Below are positions 1 through 9,529 of a DNA stretch of 64,000 nt, in pieces. A program made the position numbers and the translations under genes. The notes under the pieces were generated by a model. The model made no database searches, was not told the DNA's origin, and was given only the letters and a program-made list of their open reading frames with translations. Location: contig NC_079234.1 in assembly GCF_028502605.1 (NCBI RefSeq), positions 6,014,001 to 6,078,000 on the forward strand. The letters run 5' to 3'. The stretch's first letter is position 1. Every line of letters starts with the position of its first letter. This DNA is from Trichoderma breve. Taxonomy: Eukaryota; Ascomycota; Sordariomycetes; Hypocreales; Hypocreaceae.

Positions 1-998
1 GCCGCTGCTTACGCACTCATCCGCAGCTCAATAGCTGCTGAGTTGCTCTTTGTTGATATCAACATGAATTTGAGAGATGGCCAGGTTCGCGATCTCTCAG
101 ATGTAGCGTATAGCTGCAGCAGTCGGACAAGAGTACGAGCGGCAAACTACCACGAGGCGGGCCAGTGTGATATTGTAGTCATTACTGCAGGGTCAAGGCA
201 CAATCTGGGTAAGATTGGATGACGGAAAGCATTTACTTGAGGTTTTTGCTTCTAATACTTACACATATTCCCAGGCGAAACTAGTCTCGACCAAGTATAT
301 CGAAATATCTCGATTGTCAAGACGGCTGTTGACGCAATGACGCCTTTCAAATCGGATACCATCGTATTAGTGGTGTCTAGCCCCGTTGACCTACTTACTT
401 CCCTTGCCTTGAAGCTCTCCCAGCTTCCGGCGTCCCAAGTCTTGGGCTCTGGCACGTATCTGGATTCTGTGCGTCTTCGAGGAATGTTGGCGGACAAGAT
501 TGAAGTAAGTGTTTGTAAGCTATATTCAGAGCTGAGGCATGTTAATGATATCATTAGGTTGCGGCGAAGTCGATTGATCTATTCGTCTTGGGGGTACAGG
601 GAGAATCCCAGGTGACGGCGTGGTCTGCCGCAACAGTTGGCGGCGTACCCATCGACAAATGTCTCTCAGCGGACAATGCCATCAATCGCGCTGAACTTTC
701 CAGCGAGTGTAAGAATCGATCGCAAAGTATAGTTCGAGCCAAAGGAGCAACCCCTTTTGGCATTGGTTCCATCGTGTCCAGCATTTGCTCTGCCATTGTC
801 TTTGACAAGCGGACCGTTCATCCCTTGAGCCACTTCCAGCCGTCATTTGGATGCTGTTTCAGCTTACCCGCGGTGCTCGGCATAAAAGGAATTGAACGCA
901 CAGTGAACGTGCCACTGGATAGGGACGAGGATGTTCAGATAGCCGACTCAGCAATTGCACTCAAAATGATGATTGACCAAGTGAGTAAAAACTGGTGA
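1..998 (+). CDS. L-lactate/malate dehydrogenase-like protein, 5'-truncated by window edge
   Basis: Exons 1-208, 275-504 and 558-998, with introns GTAAGA..CAG and GTAAGT..TAG. The NAD-binding GxGxxG strand lies left of the window. Visible family signatures are the Asp-ending beta strand LLFVDIN, then RDGQVRDLSD, DIVVITAG, VSSPVDLLT and LDSVRLR. This is the lactate dehydrogenase family, which interconverts pyruvate and lactate with NADH. The LDSVRLR box keeps the Asp and the substrate Arg. The usual GEHGDS box reads GVQGES, so the catalytic His is Gln (CAG codon). The mobile-loop Arg of GESR is Ser (GETS). The fold is clear, but normal LDH catalysis looks unlikely; a changed activity, a non-catalytic role or gene decay are all possible. 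The frame is otherwise intact to a TGA. Confidence 0.8.
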
Positions 999-1798
999 GT
1001 ACGGCGAATCGAGAAAAAAAAATAAGAGAAGGAGGGGGCTTTTAGGGACCATGACGGTCTCGTACATTAAACTCCGTCCAGCTAATACACTATGAATGTG
1101 TATGTAATGCAAAATTAGGATCTGAAAACACGTAATAGTAATGTTTATCTTGTCAGTTTTACATCCACCGCTTGTGTGCCTCGGTGCTGCTGACTCTAAA
1201 CTGTGTGGTGATGCTACAGCTTGCTATGCCTAATCTTCGGAACCATGGTGTTTCAACACTCATGACAATGACATAACATTTGACATCAATGTACAGTGTA
1301 CTGTCTAAACAAGCGAGATTTAATCCTGCCTACGTGGATGTCACCGCTGAAATGTTGTGTCATCAAGCCAAACTAGCTGCTCGGCATGGTGTGTGAAGAC
1401 TGCTTGAGTTTGTCCCCAAACTCTAAAGTGGTATGATAACACTCAAAACTATTACATCCGAGGCCATCATCCGTTGTGGTGTCATAAAAACGTCTCTGTG
1501 AACTTAGTGTGCTCCAGAACAGTAGAGTAAAACGGCATCAAAGAAGGACGCAGCATTCAGTCTTTTTGGCGTTCCTCTATGAGGGGTTGAAACTATGTCT
1601 GACCTAATTCCCAGTTTCTCCTATATATACTAGGAATAGCTAGCTACACTGCCAAATCCTCACTTGCCTCAACCTATTTCGCTTATACGTGATCGTTCAA
1701 TGTAAGGATATTGATGTCGCATAACAGAGATCGACCTGTTGCCTAAAAGAAACTTTCTTAACAAAACCAACACATTAAGCAACGACAACAGGAGGAAA
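999..1798. other. Intergenic region with probable promoter of the PEP synthase gene
   Basis: About 800 bp without a supportable gene. An A-rich tract follows the LDH stop. A TATA-like CTATATATAC at about 1620 lies roughly 175 bp upstream of the next ATG and is a plausible core promoter. Confidence 0.4.
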
Positions 1799-4207
1799 AT
1801 GAATGGCCATCCCATTTCAGGACCTATGGTCCTCAATTTCGAGCACTTAAAGCGCAATGATGTCAATCTAGTTGGCGGGAAGAACTCTTCTCTTGGAGAA
1901 ATGATTGGTGCGCTGAGTGCCAAAGGAATTCCTGTCCCTCCAGGCTTTGCCACAACTTCCAACATGTATTGGCACTACGTTGATGCCAATGGGATACGAA
2001 GCAAACTGGCCGCGCTAGTAAAGGAATGGGAGGCAGGGAGGCTGAGCCTTGCAGAAGCAGGCCAAATGACCCGCAACTTGTTCCTTCATGGCACGTGGCC
2101 GGCGGATGCGGCAACGGCAATTCTGGCTGCATACAAAGATCTTGCGGACAAGAAAGGCGAAAAGAACCTCAGTGTGGCCGTAAGATCCAGTGCGACTGCT
2201 GAGGATCTCCCCGACGCGAGCTTTGCTGGCCAGCAAGAGACTTATTTGAACATCTCTGGAGATGAGGCTCTCTTGGATGCCTGTCGCCGTTGCTATGCTT
2301 CACTGTTCACAGACAGGGCAATGAGCTACCGCCGGATCAAGGGCTTTGAGCAAATGGGTGTTGCGCTGTCCATTGGTGTGCAGTGCATGGTTCGCTCTGA
2401 TATCGGCGGCTCTGGTGTCATGTTCTCAATTGACACCGAAAGTGGCTTCGACAAGATCGTCCTCATCAACGCGGCATGGGGCTTGGGGGAGAACATTGTA
2501 CAGGGAACTGTCAACCCTGACGAGTACCAGGTTTTTAAGCCACTGCTATCAAGTCCCAATCTCAGTCCCATCTTGGAGAAGAAGCGAGGTGACAAGGGAA
2601 TCAAGTTGGTCTACGGTGATCAACAGACGCCAACACGCAATGTCCCTACGTCGAAAGCAGAGCGACATGCTTTCGTGCTCAGTGACGACGAGATCTTACA
2701 GCTAGGGCGGTGGGCATGTACCATTGAACAGCATTATGGTTGCCCTATGGATATGGAATGGGCAAAGGATGGCATTACGGGTAAACTATTTATTGTGCAA
2801 GCCCGACCGGAAACCGTACATTCGCACCACGACGCCGGCGTCTTTAAAACATACAAAGTTAACAACAAAGGGCGTGTGTTGGTCACTGGGCTTTCAGTCG
2901 GCGAAGCAGCTCTGTCGGGAAGAGTCTGTCTTATTTCATCGCCAGCGGATATTGACCAATTTGTTGATAACTCCATCCTCGTCACAGGAGCAACAGACCC
3001 TGACTGGGTGCCCGTAATGAAACGAGCCGCAGCCATCATCACGGATCACGGGGGACGCACCTCGCATGCTGCCATTGTCAGCCGCGAACTCGGACTTCCA
3101 GCAGTTGTTGGCACAGGCAATTCCACCTATCTCCTACACAGCGGCCAGGACATCACCGTATCTTGTGCGGAAGGAGACTGTGGCTTCGTTTATGAGGGCA
3201 TCTCCGACGTAGTGAGTGAGACTGTCAGTGTCTCTGGACTTCCCGAGGTCAATACAAAAATCATGCTCAATCTTGCCAATCCAGCGGCTGCCTATCGCTG
3301 GTGGCGGCTCCCAGCGGATGGCATTGGTCTTGCTCGCATGGAGTTTGTCGTTAGCAACGCCATCCAGGTGCATCCTATGGCTCTCGTCCATTTCGATTCA
3401 CTGAAAGACGCAGATGCCAAGAAACGCATCGCTGAACTTACGGCGGGATACGAGCACAAGCCTGATTATTTTGTGGACAAGCTATCACGCGGCTTTGCGG
3501 CTCTTTGCGCTGCCGTTTATCCAAAACCCGCAATTATTCGATTGAGTGATTTTAAGACGAATGAGTATGCTGGTCTTATTGGCGGTGCTGAGTTTGAACC
3601 AGACGAAGAAAACCCCATGCTGGGCTTTCGCGGTGCGTCACGGTACTACTCGCCACGCTACCAAGAGGGTTTCGCGCTCGAGTGTCGGGCCATCAAGCGT
3701 TTGCGCGAAGAGATTGGCCTCTCTAACGCGATAGTCATGATTCCCTTCTGCCGTACAGTTAAAGAGGCACGAAAGGTTCTGGACGTCATGGCTCGCCACG
3801 GGCTCAGACGTGGAGAGAATGGCCTGCAGGTATATGTCATGTGTGAAATCCCGTCGAATGTGATTTTGGCGGCAGATTTCACCGAATATTTTGATGGGTT
3901 TTCCATCGGCTCCAACGACCTGACGCAATTGACACTTGGGGTTGACCGCGACTCCGGCGAGTTGGGTGACTTGTTTGACGAACAGGATGAGGCAGTCAAG
4001 TGGATGATTTCTCGAGTCATTTCCATAGCGCGCGAGAGAGGCTGCAAGATTGGCATCTGTGGACAGGCTCCAAGCGACCATCCGGAGTTTGCCAGATTTC
4101 TCGTTGACGCAGGCATTGATTCCATCTCTGTCAGCCCAGACAGCTTTTTAGCTGCAAAGAAGCAAGTTGTGGCCGCGGAAAAGGCATTGGGAAAGTCGCA
4201 TGGCTAA
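1799..4207 (+). CDS. ppsA: Phosphoenolpyruvate synthase (pyruvate, water dikinase)
   Basis: Intronless, 802 aa, close to the bacterial enzyme (792 aa in E. coli). It converts pyruvate + ATP + water to PEP + AMP + Pi, feeding gluconeogenesis. Domains in order: N-terminal PPDK/ATP-binding domain (VGGKNSSLGEM at about residue 25, VRSSATAEDLPDASFAGQQE at about 128), mobile phosphohistidine domain (GGRTSHAAI, catalytic His423), and C-terminal PEP-binding TIM barrel (GFRGASRY, CEIPSN, IGSNDLTQ, GICGQ with Cys754). I chose the ATG at 1799 because similarity to the bacterial enzyme starts there; the upstream in-frame extension has only a TTG. Alignment to remembered PpsA is collinear and dense over the whole length, which points to a bacterial origin. 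The lack of introns among intron-rich neighbours fits horizontal transfer. All key residues are present, so it should be active. Confidence 0.93.
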   Translation: MNGHPISGPMVLNFEHLKRNDVNLVGGKNSSLGEMIGALSAKGIPVPPGFATTSNMYWHYVDANGIRSKLAALVKEWEAGRLSLAEAGQMTRNLFLHGTWPADAATAILAAYKDLADKKGEKNLSVAVRSSATAEDLPDASFAGQQETYLNISGDEALLDACRRCYASLFTDRAMSYRRIKGFEQMGVALSIGVQCMVRSDIGGSGVMFSIDTESGFDKIVLINAAWGLGENIVQGTVNPDEYQVFKPLLSSPNLSPILEKKRGDKGIKLVYGDQQTPTRNVPTSKAERHAFVLSDDEILQLGRWACTIEQHYGCPMDMEWAKDGITGKLFIVQARPETVHSHHDAGVFKTYKVNNKGRVLVTGLSVGEAALSGRVCLISSPADIDQFVDNSILVTGATDPDWVPVMKRAAAIITDHGGRTSHAAIVSRELGLPAVVGTGNSTYLLHSGQDITVSCAEGDCGFVYEGISDVVSETVSVSGLPEVNTKIMLNLANPAAAYRWWRLPADGIGLARMEFVVSNAIQVHPMALVHFDSLKDADAKKRIAELTAGYEHKPDYFVDKLSRGFAALCAAVYPKPAIIRLSDFKTNEYAGLIGGAEFEPDEENPMLGFRGASRYYSPRYQEGFALECRAIKRLREEIGLSNAIVMIPFCRTVKEARKVLDVMARHGLRRGENGLQVYVMCEIPSNVILAADFTEYFDGFSIGSNDLTQLTLGVDRDSGELGDLFDEQDEAVKWMISRVISIARERGCKIGICGQAPSDHPEFARFLVDAGIDSISVSPDSFLAAKKQVVAAEKALGKSHG

Positions 4208-4621
4208 TCTAGTCAAACCTGGTCTATATTTGTAGTTGACTTTGACGAAAATCACGCTCATATATCCGGACAGGGATTCGTTGATATCGCCATTTGGAAG
4301 TAGGTGGAGGTGCACGCTATTATCTCTGAAGGCTATTTAATTATTGCGAGAAAAGGAAATTGCACAAGGACTACGTCTCGCGCAACGATACATATTATAT
4401 ATACATATTGAAAAAAAAAAAAGTTATATCAGGCTGGACAGCTGGTCTTGGATGGTGCTTTCACGTCTGAGGAATGTTGCACAGAATGCGTCGGCTCCAG
4501 CTTTGACATGAGAGCAAGACAAATAAGTAAAGACTGGCACTCATTTTTAATGTATAAAGGTAAATTTGTAAACTTTCAGTATCGAAAGGTCACGTATGGA
4601 AATGAATTTCAAGCGATAACC

Positions 4622-5743
4622 CTAGGAAGAGCCCGCCAAAGCTACGTTCCGAAGAGTTCCAAGATAACCAACATTAAGAAGAGTTACTCTATCGTCAAGT
4701 ACCGACAGATCAACTGAGCGTGGATGAGTGGTATCCTCTGAGAAAAATTTATGCACTCGTTTGGCAACCCACGCAGGATTCTCATCCGCTAACAATTTTA
4801 TCCAAGGTCAGCCAAAGAACAGCAGGCATTGTTGATTGGGGGACTTCTTTAACTTACCAATCCAGTGTCCTGCCTTCGGAACAGCATCCGTCTCGAGATG
4901 GCTAGTCACATTACCCCAGAGTTGCTTAGCAAAGGGCCCTAGGCTAGCCTCTCCTCCCATTGACAAGGTTGCCATTTGGAGTGGTTTCTTTCTGAGAGTG
5001 CCTTGGAAAAAGCTGGCTGTTTCGGTAACGGCTTCAATGCCAAATGGGCCAAGCATGGCTCTTAGGAATCCTGGTTTCGAAATTGAGCTCGTATATCGAT
5101 TTACAATACCTTCAGAGAAGCTCGTGGCGCCAGAGTAGCTCCCGTGATAGAAATACCATTCAAGCATTTGCCTCTCTTTTCCGGAGATGAAGAATTCAGC
5201 GGCATCTGTAATCGAAAAGAAGGCGAGCTGCCAATTGGCGTATAAATCCCAGTACGATCCAGGATTTCGCGCAGTCTCAAACCCAAAACCAGGGAGAAGG
5301 TATTCCGTTACAACGAGCCTCCGAACCAAATCAGGATATTTCACAGCCAAGGCAGTCGCTATGCCGGCTCCCATATCATGCGATAGCACGTATGCTGAGG
5401 TTATGTTCAGAAAATCCAGGACACCTTTGAGATCTTCTGCAGACGCCATGACGGTGTAGTTCCCATCTGGTGGCAACGAAGAGTCGCCGGCGCCACGGTT
5501 ATCCACGGCGATGACGGTGTAATTCTCCGCAAGTAGAGGTCCAATGGTGCGCCAAGTGAGGCTGAATTGAGGGTTACCATGCACCAGAAGTACAGGTGGC
5601 CCACTTCCAGCGTAACGAAAGTGAATACTCACGTCTTCGAGAGCAATGCGCTGGTGGGCCCAGTCATCGAAGTTTGTGAGCGCACTTGCATAGCCAGTCC
5701 ATTGAAGGCCCAAGAGAAAAGGTATAATAAATGATAGATACAT
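4622..5743 (-). CDS. Secreted alpha/beta hydrolase, epoxide hydrolase / haloalkanoate dehalogenase-like
   Basis: Two exons (5743-4858 and 4788-4622), intron 4789-4857 with GTAAGT..TAG; 350 aa. I chose the ATG at 5743 because it opens a hydrophobic signal peptide of about 21 residues ending YASA. An in-frame ATG at 5914 would add 57 residues and remains possible. Motifs: oxyanion HGNP (55-58), DNRGAGDS (81-88), nucleophile elbow SHDMGAG with Asp123, and AGHWI supplying the base His just before the splice. An Asp nucleophile in xHDxG is typical of epoxide hydrolases and fluoroacetate dehalogenases, not Ser esterases. The intron splits the His loop; splicing restores HWIADENP, a common family continuation. 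Substrate unknown. Likely secreted detoxification or carbon-scavenging enzyme. Confidence 0.82.
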
Positions 5744-6831
5744 TTGAGAAAGATTGATTCGTGGTGCCGAGTTTGACTGATGTATTTTCAAGCTTGATGA
5801 CAAGGCTGCCAATGCAAGGAAAGTGAAGTCTCTGTTGTGCGTGCTGTGAAGAAGGGAAAAGCTGACTGTAAATAAGAGCAGGCAGAGAAGTGGCATTGAA
5901 AAAAGAGTGGCCACACAAATCCACCTGATAGTTCAATATTTACATCTATACTTCTACGCATCATTCATTGTTGTGTCGTACAAACTAGACAACGGATGGG
6001 AAGCACAAAGATCGTGACAAATAGACGTCCACGTTCTAATTCCGAACGTTTCACTGAGGGCGCAGGTACGCATAGTGTAGGACTATGTGGGATGCTTGTG
6101 CTCATCTAAGCCTGCTTATAAATTTTGTACTCATACACAACTCTTCTGAATCAGCCACAATGATCTATTCCTGGACCAAGGACGAGCCTCCTGATTGCAT
6201 CAGATAGATGGCCAATTGTGTGAAAGTCAAGGCAACTATGGGGTGGGTAATCACTCCTCTGTACTACGTAGGCCCAACTAAAGTGCTGAGTCTTTTGCTT
6301 AGGATGGATAGTTTTGGCAGTTGCCATTCTTGGACAATCTCCTCATGAAATGAAATAGAGCATCCATTCCCACTTACTTTACACCAATCAAATACAAAAA
6401 GGCAAATCGGTAGTTGATATGTTCTCACAAGTGAGGTATAATCCATGTTTAGTTCCTAGCTGTCAAACCCTTGCAGTTGCTACTTTTAGAATAGTCTACG
6501 AAATCCGGAGTACCGAGGGGCGATTTCCACCACCTTCAAGACGCTCCTTCATAACCCAGGAAATTTTGTTGGCAGTATTATGTAGTTTATTACTCAATAA
6601 CTAACGGGCAATTCGCCGAGGAGATTTCAAATCAATCATCCAAATGTTTCTACTGCACGGAATGATTCCTTTGCAATGAGCCGCCCCTTCCCATCATGGC
6701 CGCCTTGATGGAAACCTATAAAACCGCGAATCTCAGCTACGATAGTAACGAGTTTCAAACAGTTCAATTTTCCACTTGATACAACTACACACAATTTAAT
6801 TGATAACAAACCTTCGACCATTTGATTCAAG
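5744..6831. other. Intergenic, head-to-head promoters; no supported gene
   Basis: About 1.1 kb between the minus-strand hydrolase and the plus-strand aldo-keto reductase, so it holds both promoters. A TATA-like TTATAAATT at about 6116 precedes an ATG at 6161, but that frame closes after 15 codons. Confidence 0.4.
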
Positions 6832-8036
6832 ATGGCTGCCAAAGCACCCCTCGACGTCATCATTGGAGCTGGCAATGTGTGTTCTTCTCGCCGCAAGTAT
6901 GCAAAGGACTTTACTCTGACAGTTGGCCTCTAGATTGGAGACAGAAGTATTGACAAAACCGTGCGGTACGACACACCTCAAGAAGTTAATGCATACTTGA
7001 ACGCTTTCTATGATCGCGGCTACAAGCATATTGATACCGCTCGCGCGTACTCGACCGGTGCACCAGGAACATCCGAGCCCAGACTTGGTGCTGTTGAGGC
7101 CGGCAAGAGGTTCACCATCGACTCTAAAGCGCTATCCAGAGAGCCAGGGAGCCACACAAAGGAGAAAATCGCCAATGAGGTAGAGGCGTCTCTCAAAGCT
7201 CTAAAGGTTGACCAAATCAACATCTATTACCTGCACCAGCCTGACCGAGAGACTCCATTTGAGGAGACTTGTGAAGCCATGGACAAGGCATATAGGGAGG
7301 GCAAGTTTAGAAAGTTTGGGCTTTCCAACTTTACAGCTAGCGAGGTTGAACAAATTGTCGAGATTTGTGAACGTCGCGAATTTGTGAAGCCGAGTGTCTA
7401 TGAGGGACAATACAACCCTATTGTCCGAGGAGGAGAGAAGACATTGTTCCCTCTTCTGCGCAAGAACAACATTGCATTCTATGCTTGGAGGCGAGTAATT
7501 CTATTCCATCATCCCATCTCATTTTAGCAGTCATCGTGAAAGAATTGAGGAGACAAATGAGGTTGTGATAAGCTAATCATTTGATAGCCCTGCTGGAGGA
7601 GGCTTCTTCGCTGGAAACCACAAGAATGGCAAATCAGGCGGCCGTTTCGACACATCTGTGAGCTCCCCGCATCAAATTCTTCCGCCGGTTGTGAGTTGAT
7701 AGGTAATGTCTAACATTAATAATACAGACCTTTCTCGGAGGCGTCTACGCGCAACTGTATCTCAAGCCTTCAATCGAGGTTGCAACGGATAATGCTTTGG
7801 CAATTGCCGCCAAGCACGGCATTAGCGGCCATGCTGTTGCCTTGAGATGGACTGTGAACCACAGTGTTCTTGACAGGAAGCATGGTGATGCCATCATCAT
7901 TGGCGCATCCAACCTCGACCAGCTCAACTCCAACCTCGACGTGATTGAGCAAGGGCCTCTGCCTGATGATGTCGTCAAAGCTATCAATGCTATCCATACC
8001 GCCCTTGGCTCTGATGAGGTCCCTTATCACTTTTAG
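6832..8036 (+). CDS. Aldo-keto reductase, AKR7 (aflatoxin aldehyde reductase) type
   Basis: Four exons: 6832-6876, 6934-7490, 7588-7657, 7728-8036; 326 aa, the usual AKR7 size. Intron 2 starts GCGAGT, so it is a GC-AG intron; this is the only donor that restores FYAWSPAGGG. NADPH-dependent reduction of aldehydes or ketones in the cytosol. The catalytic tetrad is visible: Asp49 and Tyr54 (DTARAY), Lys80 (IDSKA), His116 (YYLHQPDR). LHxPDRxTPxEET and the SPAGGGFF turn are AKR7 hallmarks. The C terminus VIEQGPLPDDVVKAI is also typical. In fungi such enzymes reduce dialdehydes, succinic semialdehyde or mycotoxin aldehydes; the substrate here is not known. No obvious partner gene nearby. Confidence 0.9.
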
Positions 8037-8455
8037 AAGAGAAAAATACGCTGTGGCTGGACTAATTGACTCATTGGTAATCCGGCGCTTCTCATCTTCA
8101 AGTTGCCCTGGACCTCGATTTTTGATTACTGAGTATGAGCCTGGTAGAAAGCCGGCCAAATATCGGCAGGTGTCGGAAGTCCATTTTGGGAAACTGCAAG
8201 TCTTGGCACCCTCGTTGTAGCCTAGCGTCGAATTTCATAGTGAAGCTCTAAGTCAGTGGCTTTGCGGGCAATTGAGATTTGGATTTATCATCATCTCAGT
8301 CCATACGGAATTAAAATTCTCACAAAACATCAAGTATTTCGGTCGGTGCTTTGCTCTCGTTTCTTTGTAGTTGCCCAATTAGTGATATAGTTCCAACGTA
8401 CCTGAATCTTCCATTGTTATCGATATCATCCAGCAGCATCTCGGCACACTCCACC

Positions 8456-9529
8456 ATGAGCCAACCAACACGAGGAAAGGTGCATTTCGTCTATCTCACA
8501 GACCCCTCAAAGGCAGCCATCTCGTCACATAAGGCGGCTAAATCGCATGCCGCGCGGCACGGACATGCAAGGATACGAAGGCAGCGAATGAATGAATACC
8601 ATGAGGAGAAGAAGAAGCAAGATGGAAGTAGCCAAGCGCCTCGGAAAGCCGCGGCAGAGTCCTCGGCTGGCGGCAGCCGCTCAGCCTTGGCGGCAAATCC
8701 GCGTTCCAGCTCTAATCAGAATCAGAATGAAGCCAGTCGTGAAATGATTCTTCATCTTCCTAGCACTTCTCAATCTCCTAGTTTGGAAACATCTCCACTG
8801 TCTTCCATACCCAAGAACATCTATTCTGTCTATGGCGCCGATATTGACCCTACCCAACAATTCCTCCTCTATCATTGTGAGTAGTTGATCCGCTGTTATG
8901 CTATTGATGATCATTAAGCGGCTTGGCTTATATAATGATAGATGTCAGCTTTGTTATCCCCTTTGGGAAACGGCATTGCAAGAAATACACAGACTCTAAT
9001 GTGTGGAAACGTTTCATGCTCACCGAGCTGCTTCCAGCTGCGCTGGCGAACCCCGGATTACTGAGCGCAATTTTACTTTCTGCTTGCCGAAGCCTTTTCG
9101 AAGAGGCCAAGAACAATCGTTACGTGCAGCTAGCTACGTACTACAAGCTGGCTTGTCTGCGGTCGATGAGTGAACTGCTCGCAGCCCAAGATCCGCCAGT
9201 CGGTGACCCGGCAATAGCCCAAGTCTCTTTACTAGCAGCAGATGAGGTAAGATATGAGCCTGCATCCTCCAAAATGCTGATGTTAAATATTTGAGCAGCT
9301 CAACATCGGTGATAAAGATACCTCGAAGCAGCACATGGACGCTGCCAATAGGATGGTCGTTATGAAAGGAGGCAGCGCAACGCTTGGTATGAATGGCTTC
9401 CTTAAAGCTATAGTGGATACGTTGACTTGCGCATTATCACGGCGAGATCCAATGTGTAAGTCTCTTATTCTCAGGACACCCCGATGACCATTCTATGCTA
9501 ACATGAAAGCAGCTTGCGATATGACGTGA
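8456..9529 (+). CDS. Fungal-specific transcription-factor-like protein, C-terminally truncated
   Basis: Exons 8456-8876, 8942-9246, 9299-9455 and a short last exon 9513-9529; about 299 aa. The N terminus has a basic His/Arg-rich stretch (SHAARHGHARIRRQR, about residues 30-45) after GKVHFVYLTDP, then a Ser-rich linker and a helical block (VWKRFMLTELLPAAL, LLSAILLSACRSLFE). This is the layout of fungal Zn2Cys6-associated regulators that lack the zinc finger (Fungal_trans_2 type). Such proteins usually run to 450-550 aa. Here every acceptor I tried after 9456 meets a stop within a few codons, and no downstream exon is visible. It is probably a truncated gene or pseudogene. Function cannot be assigned beyond the family resemblance. 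Confidence 0.55.

Noticed and set aside
1739..1798. In-frame N-terminal extension of the PEP synthase from a TTG
   Set aside because: Fungi initiate at ATG, the extension has no similarity to the enzyme, and the ATG at 1799 fits the family start.
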